Below, in pieces: positions 1-6,441 of a DNA stretch of 10,252 nucleotides. Source of the stretch: Sphingomonadales bacterium (GTDB lineage Bacteria > Pseudomonadota > Alphaproteobacteria > Sphingomonadales > Sphingomonadaceae); assembly GCA_013298745.1 (NCBI GenBank), contig JAAFIT010000051.1, forward strand, positions 1-10,252. The letters run 5' to 3'. The position numbers and the translations under genes are program-made. The notes beneath the pieces are model-generated. The model worked only from the letters and a program-made list of their open reading frames with translations, ran no database searches and had not been told where the DNA came from. Each line of letters opens with the position of its first letter. Position 1 is the stretch's first letter.

Positions 1-1
1 G

Positions 2-553
2 CTGGCGCCTCGGCGATTTCGTCTTTCACGGCTGCTGCGCGGCCGTCGCGGCACTGAAGCCATGATCGGGGCGCACCAGAATGCCGAACGTTTCGTTTTG
101 CTCGATTCAGCCCGCATGCTGTCTGCGGATTTCGCTCTGGATTCAATGGGGCGGTCCGGCCTGGCGCGGCCCGCAGGCGGCGGCGATGCGGCTACGACAG
201 ACACGGATTTTACAATTGCCGGCAACGCGTTGCGGCCACTTGCACCGGTACACCTGCGGGCGCATCGCGACGAAGGCGACATAATTGTCAGCTGGATTCG
301 ACGGAGCCGGTCGGGCTTTGCCTGGATTGACTTCGTCGATGCACCGATCGGGGAGGATCGCGAAGTCTATCGTGTCGATGTACACCTCGATGGCCGCCTT
401 GTCCGGCAGGTCGACGTGACGTCGGCTGTCTTTGCCTATCCATCGGCTGATCGGGTCTTCGATGGCGATGGCAGCGTTGTCGATATCAGGGTTTCACAGT
501 TGAGCGCCGCAATCGGACCCGGTGCTGCCGCCACAATCCGCATCACAATCTGA
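2..553 (+). CDS. GTA-like baseplate/host-specificity tail protein, C-terminal end (5' partial)
   Basis: The reading frame is open from base 2, so this is the last 183 codons of a larger gene entering from the left; the ATG at 62 is an internal methionine and not the start. The visible part begins with RRFRLSRLLRGRRGTEA and continues with FVLLD, then RPLAPVHLRA, SWIRRSRSGFAW, a PIGEDREVYRVDV stretch and a beta-rich end. From memory of the family, this order matches the C-terminus of the very large GTA tail protein (RcGTA gp15, the baseplate 'megatron' hub/host-specificity protein), normally over 1,000 residues. In GTAs and related siphophages it forms the tail tip that contacts the recipient cell. 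The next gene begins 15 bases after the stop codon, which suggests one transcript. Whether the upstream cluster is an intact GTA or a decayed prophage cannot be judged here. Family assignment is fairly sure; activity is inference. Confidence 0.8.
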   Translation: MAPRRFRLSRLLRGRRGTEAMIGAHQNAERFVLLDSARMLSADFALDSMGRSGLARPAGGGDAATTDTDFTIAGNALRPLAPVHLRAHRDEGDIIVSWIRRSRSGFAWIDFVDAPIGEDREVYRVDVHLDGRLVRQVDVTSAVFAYPSADRVFDGDGSVVDIRVSQLSAAIGPGAAATIRITI

Positions 554-568
554 TCGCATGGAGGTCTT

Positions 569-1063
569 ATGGACGAAACGATTCGGTGGGCGCTGCCCTT
601 GCTGGCATCGGGGCAAGCACAAAAGGAAATTACCCATAATGAGGCGATCGGCGCAATCGACCGATTGCTGCACCTTGCCGTTCTCAGCCGCGGGATTGCC
701 CAGCCACCCGCGGAGCCACTGGCCGGTGATGCTTATATTATAGGCACATCACCGACTGGTGCGTGGAGCGGCATGGCCGGACAGGTGGCGAGCTTCGATG
801 GCTTCGGTTGGACCATGGCGGGCCCAAAGCCCGGCTGCGTGGCCTGGGTGGCGGACGAGCAACAGTTTGCGGTTTATGCGGATGAAGGCTGGCTGATCGG
901 GGGCTGGCCGACGCAGGGGTTGTTGATTGCCGGTCGCACGGTCCTTGCTGCTGCGCCGGCAAATGTTGCTGCACCCGTTGGCGGTGCGACCGTTGATACG
1001 GAATGTCGGGCAGCCTTGGCAGAATTGCTGGTTGCTTTGCGCCATCAAAGTGTCATTATTTGA
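569..1063 (+). CDS. DUF2793 domain protein, probable tail-fibre component
   Basis: This 164-residue protein starts at an ATG preceded by a strong GGAGG (560-564) four bases upstream. It has the hallmarks of DUF2793: an N-terminal LPLLASGQAQKEITHNEA motif (about residues 9-26), then a GDAYIIG segment, a GAWSGMAG motif near residue 65, a FGWTMAGPKPG segment and a final YADEGWLIG. There is no signal peptide or membrane segment. The domain is common in alphaproteobacterial prophages and GTA clusters, near the end of the tail module; a tail-fibre or adhesin-like role is the usual reading but is not proven by sequence. It lies directly after the baseplate gene, which supports co-transcription. The C-terminus (about residues 125-164) is alanine-rich with no recognised domain, so part of the fibre may be short or missing compared with longer family members. 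Confidence 0.75.
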   Translation: MDETIRWALPLLASGQAQKEITHNEAIGAIDRLLHLAVLSRGIAQPPAEPLAGDAYIIGTSPTGAWSGMAGQVASFDGFGWTMAGPKPGCVAWVADEQQFAVYADEGWLIGGWPTQGLLIAGRTVLAAAPANVAAPVGGATVDTECRAALAELLVALRHQSVII

Positions 1064-1205
1064 ACAGTTCAAGCAGCGTTTGCCTCTCATTCCCTTCGTC
1101 ACTGTGGCGCGCAAGCAACAGAGTGCTCTAATCGCTGCTTGCGCCGGTCCAGCGGACTGGGCTAGAAGTTGTTCAAGTGAAGTTCACAGATGGAGTTATA
1201 ACGGG
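1064..1205 (+). promoter_or_regulatory. Structured leader upstream of the OmpA gene
   Basis: This 142-base gap holds several inverted repeats. A palindrome TTGAACAGTTCAA (1060-1072) overlaps the DUF2793 stop codon. A 9-bp perfect inverted repeat pairs GCGCAAGCA (1109-1117) with TGCTTGCGC (1136-1144) around an 18-base loop. A smaller stem pairs 1144-1150 with 1154-1160 (one G-T pair, loop AGC); it shares base 1144 with the larger stem. Neither is followed by a T-run, so they are poor intrinsic terminators and may be 5' UTR structure. The ompA ribosome binding site is GGAG at 1192-1195. I found no convincing -35/-10 pair. Confidence 0.45.
1171..1185 (+). promoter_or_regulatory. Candidate LexA (SOS) box, GTTC-N7-GTTC
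   Basis: GTTC at 1171-1174 and GTTC at 1182-1185 are separated by exactly seven bases, the direct-repeat operator known for alphaproteobacterial LexA. The second half also forms a short palindrome GTGAAGTTCAC (1177-1187). The site ends 20 bases before the ompA ATG, a position where a bound repressor could block transcription. A near-match (GTTC-N7-GTTT) lies at 1067-1081 and shares the same first seven bases, GTTCAAG. Eight fixed bases can occur by chance, and OmpA is not a usual SOS gene, so this is a motif match only. Confidence 0.35.
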
Positions 1206-2393
1206 ATGACAATGCGTACACTCGCAGCAGCAATCGTGCTCGGCACGACGGCGCTCAGCAGCCCGGTTCTGGCAAAGGATCAGGCTTGGTACATCGGCCT
1301 CGAACTCGGTCCGAACCTGATGCAGAACCAGCTGTTCGACATTCGCAATGCCGCGCAGACTCAGGTTTCGCAGGATGGCATCCGCGCCCGCCACAAGATC
1401 GGCTATGATGTCGGTGGCAATATCGGCTATGATTTCGGCAAGTTCCGTGCTGAATTCGAAGTGGCGTACAAGGCCAACTCCATCGACAACATGATTGTCG
1501 AGCAGGCTGTTCCGGCAATTCCGTTCGGTATCCCGACAGCCCCGGCGACCACGGTGATGCCTTCGGTTCCGGCCTTGGGAACGCGTAACGCTGCCGATGG
1601 CGACGCACGCGTCCTCTCGTTCATGGCAAACGGTTACTATGATGCCGGCGGCCAGGGCACCGACCTTGGCGCCTACATCGGTGCCGGTGTCGGTATCGCT
1701 CGCGTCCAGCATGCTAATTATGCACTGGTCGGTGGCGGTGCCAGCTTCATCGATGACAGCGATACCGGTGTTGCGTGGCAGGTCCTCGCCGGCGTTTACA
1801 AGCCGATTTCCGATCATGTCGACATTGGTTTGAAGTATCGTTTCTTCAACGTTGATAACGTTGACACCTTCACCACCAATGGCCTGGCGACGCAGACCAA
1901 CTATCGCAGCCACAGCCTGATGTTCACGCTGGCTTATAACTTCTTCGAGCCGGTCGATTGCAACTGCGCCGCGCCGCCGCCGCCGCCGCCGCCGCTGCCG
2001 CCGTGCCCGCCGGCTGCTGTGACCCCGGGTCCGTTCCTGGTGTTCTTCGATTGGGACAAGTCGTTGATCACGGCTGACGCCGCTCTGATCCTCGATCGTG
2101 CTGCTGAGCAGTTCAAGGCAACGGGCCAGGCCAATGTTGCTCTCGCTGGTCACACCGACACCTCGGGTAATGCTGACTACAACATGCGTCTGTCGCAGCG
2201 CCGCGCTGACGCTGTGAAGGCTTACCTTGCTGGCAAGGGTGTTCCCGAAGCCGCTATGGTCACCGAAGCCTTCGGTCAGACCCGTCTGCTGGTCGAAACC
2301 CCCGACAACGTTCGCGAACCGCAGAACCGTCGTGTGGAAATCACCTTCAGCGGTGCGCCGCAGCCGAACCTGACCAACTGCACACCGCAGTAA
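1206..2393 (+). CDS. OmpA-family outer-membrane protein with peptidoglycan-binding domain
   Basis: The product has 395 residues and should anchor the outer membrane to peptidoglycan. Residues 1-23 look like a Sec signal peptide ending VLA before KDQ. Residues about 24-248 form an eight-strand-type beta-barrel, rich in alternating and aromatic residues and ending in LAYNFFEP. A proline linker follows (DCNCAAP, seven prolines from 257, a second PPCPP), then an OmpA C-terminal domain from about 276 to 381. In that domain GHTDTSG carries Asp318 and LSQRRAD carries Arg333, spaced as the diaminopimelate-binding Asp271/Arg286 of E. coli OmpA. NRRVEITF closes the domain. I chose the ATG at 1206 because GGAG lies 10 bases upstream; the ATG at 1212 is an alternative. 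Cysteines at 252, 254 and 267 in the linker could form disulfides. The gene ends in a strong terminator and is probably monocistronic. Confidence 0.92.
   Translation: MTMRTLAAAIVLGTTALSSPVLAKDQAWYIGLELGPNLMQNQLFDIRNAAQTQVSQDGIRARHKIGYDVGGNIGYDFGKFRAEFEVAYKANSIDNMIVEQAVPAIPFGIPTAPATTVMPSVPALGTRNAADGDARVLSFMANGYYDAGGQGTDLGAYIGAGVGIARVQHANYALVGGGASFIDDSDTGVAWQVLAGVYKPISDHVDIGLKYRFFNVDNVDTFTTNGLATQTNYRSHSLMFTLAYNFFEPVDCNCAAPPPPPPPLPPCPPAAVTPGPFLVFFDWDKSLITADAALILDRAAEQFKATGQANVALAGHTDTSGNADYNMRLSQRRADAVKAYLAGKGVPEAAMVTEAFGQTRLLVETPDNVREPQNRRVEITFSGAPQPNLTNCTPQ
1974..2003 (+). repeat. CCG trinucleotide run encoding the OmpA polyproline linker
   Basis: Seven consecutive CCG codons (1974-1994) are followed by CTG and two more CCG codons. 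The run encodes prolines 257-263 of the linker between barrel and peptidoglycan-binding domain. Length changes by whole repeat units would keep the frame and only alter linker length. Confidence 0.8.
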
Positions 2394-2415
2394 TCGTCTC
2401 GGCCACAACAAGATC

Positions 2416-2444
2416 GGGCCGCCCTTCGGGGCGGCCCTTTTTTT
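2416..2444 (+). terminator. Rho-independent terminator of the OmpA gene
   Basis: A perfect 9-bp GC-rich stem (2416-2424 with 2429-2437) closes a TTCG tetraloop of the very stable C(UUCG)G type and is followed at once by seven T residues (2438-2444). It begins 22 bases after the ompA stop codon. Strong plus-strand intrinsic terminator. Confidence 0.93.
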
Positions 2445-2760
2445 GTGCCCGCTCGATGGGGCCACCCTGTTTCTGTCGATTCAGGTGGGCATTCATGGTT
2501 AGACCGGGAGCAGGCGCGCTGATGGCGTTGCAATAATCCTGATCGTCCAAGATTGCTCGTTGGGAATAGCGCGACGGTACAGGCGATCGACAACAAGTCT
2601 CGATCATGACTCTTCCGCTGGACGAAATCGGGGCCCGAAGCGATCGCCAGCAAAAATAGCAGCATTCGGGAATGTTCGGTTGGCGCGCCCGGTTTTGAAC
2701 CTGCGATTTGAGACCAATGCTCCGGCTAATGCTTCGATCCCAAATGACTACGCAAGCAAA
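2445..2760. other. Intergenic stretch with no supported gene
   Basis: This gap lies between the convergent ompA and hydrolase genes. Open frames here on either strand show no recognisable domain, plausible ribosome binding site or coding character. A short minus-strand inverted repeat (CATT/AATG around 2663-2674) followed by a five-T run could be a weak terminator for the P450-hydrolase operon. A stretch at about 2681-2720 faintly resembles the reverse complement of a tRNA T-arm but lacks an anticodon arm. No promoter was identified. Confidence 0.5.
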
Positions 2761-3756
2761 TTACTGTGACTGTAATGCACCTGATTCCGGCAGCGATGCC
2801 AACAAGGCCAGCACGGGGGCCAACGCGCGGTCGGGGGCTTCCTCCATCGGGATATGGCCAACATCCTCCAGGATCGTAACGCGTGCGTTCGGAAGCTGTT
2901 GCGAGAACCAAGCGGCGGACTCAACCGGAATAACCTTGTCATCGCGACCCCAAAGGATCAGCGTCGGTGCCGTTACCGCTCGCAAGGCGTCGGTCTGTAC
3001 CGCTGGCCGATAGCCGCCAAAACGGTCGAGTGTCGCCTGCCGGTTGCCTGGGTAGCGCAAAAGCTCCCAATAGCGGTCGATCATTGCCGGCGTCGCGATG
3101 CTTTGCACCGAAACAGATTGCTTGAACGAGCTCTCCAAGAGGCTTCGCGGCGTCACGGTCGCGGCAATATCGCGAAGGATCGGTGTGTTGGCGATGCGAA
3201 AGCCAAGCGGCATCGATTCATTCGGTTTGGTCGGCGGTCGGCCGGCGGCGTCGACAAGGATCAACGCCGCCACCTTGTCGGGATGTGCTGCTGTGTACCG
3301 CCAGGCGATGCCGCCGCCCATGGAGTTGCCGCCCAGCGCGAAGCGTTGCAGCCCGAGATGTGCCACCACCTTCTCGGTGATCTCTACATAGGCGTCGCTG
3401 GAATAATTGCGTGAAGGCACCGGCCCGGAAAGTCCATGAGCCGGGAAATCGAAGGTGATAACGCGGTACTTCCCCTTCAGCCGCTCCACCCAGGGCTCCC
3501 AGCTGTGCAGCGACGCATTGGATCCGTGGAGAAGAACGACCGGAAAGCCATCGCGCGGGCCTTGGTCGCGTATATGGATGATCGTACCCGGCGCCAGTTC
3601 GATGTACTGCGAGTCCACGCTGCCATATTTGGCGCGAAGCGTTGCCACGGGAATGTCCTCGACCCGAAAGGCCAACCACAGCCCGCCCGAGACCGCGGTC
3701 AAGGCCAGAAGACCAATGCCGAGGCGTCGCGGCCAACGCCGTTTTATTGCCACCAC
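2761..3756 (-). CDS. Membrane-anchored alpha/beta-fold hydrolase
   Basis: A 331-residue serine hydrolase of the alpha/beta fold, substrate unknown. Residues 1-10 are basic and 11-30 hydrophobic (GIGLLALTAVSGGLWLAF), which suggests an uncleaved anchor or signal peptide placing the enzyme on the periplasmic side. The oxyanion motif HGSN is at 77-80, the nucleophile elbow GGNSMGG gives Ser145, GRDDKVIP supplies the acid (Asp273 fits family spacing), and GHIPMEE gives His301, 28 residues later as in BphD-type C-C hydrolases. A serine nucleophile argues against epoxide hydrolase or haloalkane dehalogenase, which use aspartate. The start is a GTG whose first base is the last base of the P450 stop codon (TAGTG), so translation is probably coupled; a second GTG follows immediately. 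Pairing with the P450 suggests sequential action on one substrate, which is inference. Confidence 0.85.
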   Translation of the reverse strand: MVAIKRRWPRRLGIGLLALTAVSGGLWLAFRVEDIPVATLRAKYGSVDSQYIELAPGTIIHIRDQGPRDGFPVVLLHGSNASLHSWEPWVERLKGKYRVITFDFPAHGLSGPVPSRNYSSDAYVEITEKVVAHLGLQRFALGGNSMGGGIAWRYTAAHPDKVAALILVDAAGRPPTKPNESMPLGFRIANTPILRDIAATVTPRSLLESSFKQSVSVQSIATPAMIDRYWELLRYPGNRQATLDRFGGYRPAVQTDALRAVTAPTLILWGRDDKVIPVESAAWFSQQLPNARVTILEDVGHIPMEEAPDRALAPVLALLASLPESGALQSQ

Positions 3757-5135
3757 TAGAGTCGCTCAATTCGGAGCGGCAGGCCGTCCTTCGGCTTGGG
3801 GATCGGGAACATGTTGAATTCAGAGCGATAATTATCTGACAAGACAATGCGATTATCGGCAAGCAGGTGGAAGAAGAAGCTCTTTACCTGCATGTACGCA
3901 AAGTGCAGCCCGAGGCACATGTGACCGCCGCCGCCAAAGGGCACCCAGGCATATTTATGCCGGCCCTTGCTGTTTTCGGCGGTGAATCGCAGCGGATCGA
4001 AGCGTTCCGGATCTGGCCAGATGTCGGGCAGGCGATGCGAGACCATCTGGTTGATGCCGACATGCGAACCCGCCGGAATCCGGTGGTTCATGAATACGAA
4101 ATCCTTCACCGCGCGGCGCGGCATCGATGGCACCGGCGGGATCAGTCGCAGCGATTCCTTGAACACCAATTCCATGGTTTCCATGTCGCCGAGCGTTTCA
4201 TAGGTCAGCGGTCCACCTGTCTTGGCCTTGATCGCTGCGATGTCTGCGCGAATCTTGTCCTGCCATTCGGGATGGGTGCCGAGGAAGTGCACCGTCGAAC
4301 TGATCGACGATGTGGTCGTGTCATGCGCCGCCATCATCAGGAAGTTCATGTGATCGATGATCGCCTGATCGCTTAGCAGCGCACCGTCATCGTCGGTGGT
4401 GTTGCAAATCTGGGTGAAGATGTCGTCGCCGGTCACACCCCGACGCTTGGGAATTTCGCGGCCGAAGAATGCCGACATGAATTCGCGACCCTTCACGCCG
4501 CGGCGCATCTGCGTCAGCGGCAGCGGTTTGCGAACAATGGCGACCGACGCCAGCACCATGTCGACAAATGCCCGATTGATCTTTTGCGCGTCGGGGCCCC
4601 ATGGCACGCCAAGGAATGACGCTGCCGCCAGATCGAGCGTCAACGCCTTGATCGCGGGATAGAATTTGAATTCAGGTGCACCCGGCCAGCCGGCGATACC
4701 GCGTTCGATACCGCTGTTAAGCTCGCCAAGATAGTGCCGCATCGGCTCGGTCTTGAACGCCACCGACAGTGCCTTGCGGTGGATGCGATGCTCGTCGCCA
4801 TCCATCAGCATCAGGCCGTGCGGAAACAGGTTTTCGAGCACCGGGTTCCAGCCGAGCGCCGATGAAAAAATCTTGTCCTTGTTGAACAGCACCAGTTCAT
4901 TGGCTTCGGGGCCGACCATCGAAACGCCCCAGCCGCCGAAATCCTGGCGGCGAAACACCCGGCCATAGTCCTCGACCATGTCCTGGCTACGTTTCAAAGG
5001 GTCCTGCAGAAACTTGATGGTGCGCAGCATCTTGATCCGCGCTGGCTGCATGCCGGGCAGATGGGCCAGGTCTTCAAAGCTGGGTTCTGGCAGATTATCG
5101 GGAACAAAGGCCGAAGCCTTGGCAGGCGCGTTCAT
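3756..5135 (-). CDS. Cytochrome P450 monooxygenase
   Basis: A 459-residue soluble P450 with all core signatures: an HRIHR helix-C motif (116-120) that contacts the haem propionate, the I-helix oxygen-activation motif AHDTT (270-274), the K-helix ExxR (Glu327, Arg330), PERF (376-379), and the haem loop FGGGGHMCLG with ligand Cys407. No membrane anchor is present, so it should be cytosolic and depend on a ferredoxin/reductase or similar redox partner; none is encoded in this window. The frame extends upstream to 5219, but I place the start at the ATG at 5133-5135 because AAGAGGAGA lies six bases ahead of it. Overall layout recalls the CYP51/CYP26/CYP120 type of sterol, retinoid or fatty-substrate P450s more than small terpene P450s, but subfamily cannot be set by eye. 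It forms an operon with the hydrolase and is divergent from crtY, so an isoprenoid-related substrate is possible. Confidence 0.93.
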   Translation of the reverse strand: MNAPAKASAFVPDNLPEPSFEDLAHLPGMQPARIKMLRTIKFLQDPLKRSQDMVEDYGRVFRRQDFGGWGVSMVGPEANELVLFNKDKIFSSALGWNPVLENLFPHGLMLMDGDEHRIHRKALSVAFKTEPMRHYLGELNSGIERGIAGWPGAPEFKFYPAIKALTLDLAAASFLGVPWGPDAQKINRAFVDMVLASVAIVRKPLPLTQMRRGVKGREFMSAFFGREIPKRRGVTGDDIFTQICNTTDDDGALLSDQAIIDHMNFLMMAAHDTTTSSISSTVHFLGTHPEWQDKIRADIAAIKAKTGGPLTYETLGDMETMELVFKESLRLIPPVPSMPRRAVKDFVFMNHRIPAGSHVGINQMVSHRLPDIWPDPERFDPLRFTAENSKGRHKYAWVPFGGGGHMCLGLHFAYMQVKSFFFHLLADNRIVLSDNYRSEFNMFPIPKPKDGLPLRIERL

Positions 5136-5141
5136 CGCACG

Positions 5142-5150
5142 TCTCCTCTT
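5142..5150 (-). promoter_or_regulatory. Ribosome binding site fixing the P450 start
   Basis: On the minus strand AAGAGGAGA is followed by six bases and then ATG (5135-5133). It favours this start over the longer in-frame extension reaching 5219, which would run through the promoter region. Confidence 0.8.
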
Positions 5151-5159
5151 TACGGAGCC

Positions 5160-5188
5160 GTGATACGCAAAGCCATCATCAAGGGCAA
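5160..5188 (-). promoter_or_regulatory. Possible sigma-70-type promoter of the P450-hydrolase operon
   Basis: On the minus strand TTGCCC (5183-5188) stands about 17 bases before TATCAC (5160-5165); each matches four of six consensus bases. It lies in the 145-base divergent gap (5136-5280) between the P450 and crtY starts. No comparable pair was seen on the plus strand for crtY. The support is weak. Confidence 0.22.
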
Positions 5189-5280
5189 TGACCGGCTTTT
5201 GCGACGCAGTGGCAATCAATCCGTGGCGTGGTGACGCGGGCGGGCTTTCGCAGCGGCGCGGCCTTGCCTATGACAGTGGC

Positions 5281-6441
5281 GTGGATTTCGACATCATCCT
5301 GGCAGGCGGTGGACTCGCCAATGGCCTGATCGCCTTGCGATTGGCGGCCGTGCGCCCTGATGTGCGTGTTGCTATCGTCGAATCAGGGCCCGTGCTCGGC
5401 GGCAACCACACTTGGTCGTCGTTCACCGGCGATCTGTCTGCCGAACAACAGCAATGGACAGCGCCGCTGTTCGAACATCGCTGGTCGCATTACGAAGTGC
5501 GCTTTCCGCATCTCCAGCGTCGCCTCAATGCCGGCTATGGCAGCGCCACGTCGGAACGGCTTGCCGCAGAAGTTGCGGCAGCTCTACCGCCTTCTGCGAT
5601 CATTACCGGTGTTCCAGTCGTCGCGATCTCCCCAACCAGCGTCACCCTTGCTGACCAGCGTGTGCTGACGGCGGCCGCGGTGATCGATGGGCGCGGGCAG
5701 GGGCCGACCAAGGCTCTCGATCTACGCTGGCAAAAATTCCTTGGCCTCGAAGTCGAACTTGCCGAGCCACACGGCCTGACGGGCCCGATCATCATGGACG
5801 CGACCGTTCCGCAGCGCGACGGCTATCGCTTTGTCTACACGCTGCCGTTCGGGCCGACGCGGGTGCTGATCGAAGATACCTATTTCAGCGATGGCGCCGA
5901 TCTTTCGCTTGAACTGCTGCGCCAGCACCTTTCGGATTATGCCGCCTCGCAGGGCTGGACGATCACCGCGACGCATCGCGAGGAGTTCGGCATCCTGCCG
6001 CTGGGCATCGGCGGCAATATCGACGCTTTCTGGGATGAAGGCGAAGCTGGCGTACCGCGAGTCGGCTTGCGTTCGGGGATGTTCCATCCAGTCACCGGCT
6101 ACAGCTTCCCCGACGCCGTGCAGATCGCCGATCTGGTCGCGTCCTTGCCGGTGCTTGATGCGCCGTCGATCTATGCTGCCGTGCGCCGCCACAGCGTCGA
6201 CGCCTGGAAATCGCGCGGGATGTACCGACTGCTTAACCGCATGCTGTTCCTCGCGGCGCTGCCCGACGAACGTTATCGCGTCCTCGAGCGCTTCTACGAG
6301 CATGATGAAGCCCTTGTCGGACGCTTCTACGCCGCCCGCCCCGAATTGCGCGATTGGCGGACCATCCTCAGCGGCAAGCCGCCATTGCCAGTGCTGCGGG
6401 CGATGACGACGCTGATCAAGTACGAATTGGGAATGGCGTGA
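5281..6441 (+). CDS. crtY: Lycopene beta-cyclase
   Basis: CrtY converts lycopene to beta-carotene by cyclising both ends at the inner membrane. The N-terminus has the dinucleotide-binding stretch ILAGGGLANG (6-15), then GGNHTWSSF (40-48), VIDGRG (134-139), YRFVYTLPFG (182-191), the IEDT motif (197-200) whose glutamate is essential in CrtY-type cyclases, EEFGILPLG (234-242), GMFHPVTGYSFPDAV (266-280), and a C-terminal FYAARPELRDWR...SGKPPLP block. I take the GTG at 5281 as start: it gives 386 residues, the usual CrtY length, and puts the nucleotide fold at the very N-terminus. An ATG at 5188 would add 31 residues without family character and has its AAGGG only two bases away. No strong ribosome binding site precedes the GTG. 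The stop overlaps the crtB start as GTGA, so the two are translationally coupled. Confidence 0.95.
   Translation: MDFDIILAGGGLANGLIALRLAAVRPDVRVAIVESGPVLGGNHTWSSFTGDLSAEQQQWTAPLFEHRWSHYEVRFPHLQRRLNAGYGSATSERLAAEVAAALPPSAIITGVPVVAISPTSVTLADQRVLTAAAVIDGRGQGPTKALDLRWQKFLGLEVELAEPHGLTGPIIMDATVPQRDGYRFVYTLPFGPTRVLIEDTYFSDGADLSLELLRQHLSDYAASQGWTITATHREEFGILPLGIGGNIDAFWDEGEAGVPRVGLRSGMFHPVTGYSFPDAVQIADLVASLPVLDAPSIYAAVRRHSVDAWKSRGMYRLLNRMLFLAALPDERYRVLERFYEHDEALVGRFYAARPELRDWRTILSGKPPLPVLRAMTTLIKYELGMA

Noticed and set aside
62..553. A complete 163-residue gene starting at the ATG at 62
   Set aside because: The frame is open to base 2 and the 20 codons before this ATG fit the same conserved family, so the ATG is internal.
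1169..1201. A promoter for ompA made of TTGTTC (1169-1174) and TTATAA (1196-1201)
   Set aside because: The spacing is about 21 bases and the -10 would lie only five bases before the ATG, leaving no room for the ribosome binding site.
1173..2465. A 430-codon open frame on the minus strand across the whole OmpA gene
   Set aside because: It mirrors the codon bias of the OmpA gene, crosses the terminator hairpin, has no ribosome binding site and shows no domain; the plus-strand OmpA call is unambiguous.
2681..2720. A tRNA-like fragment on the minus strand (T-arm-like TTGAACCTGCGA and ATGCTC)
   Set aside because: Spacing is about ten bases too short, no anticodon stem or acceptor pairing can be drawn, and short matches like this occur by chance. 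It could be a decayed tRNA or attachment-site remnant but is not supported.
5188..5280. A 31-residue N-terminal extension of CrtY from the ATG at 5188
   Set aside because: The added residues lack family character, the AAGGG is only two bases from the ATG, and starting at GTG 5281 gives the standard CrtY length.
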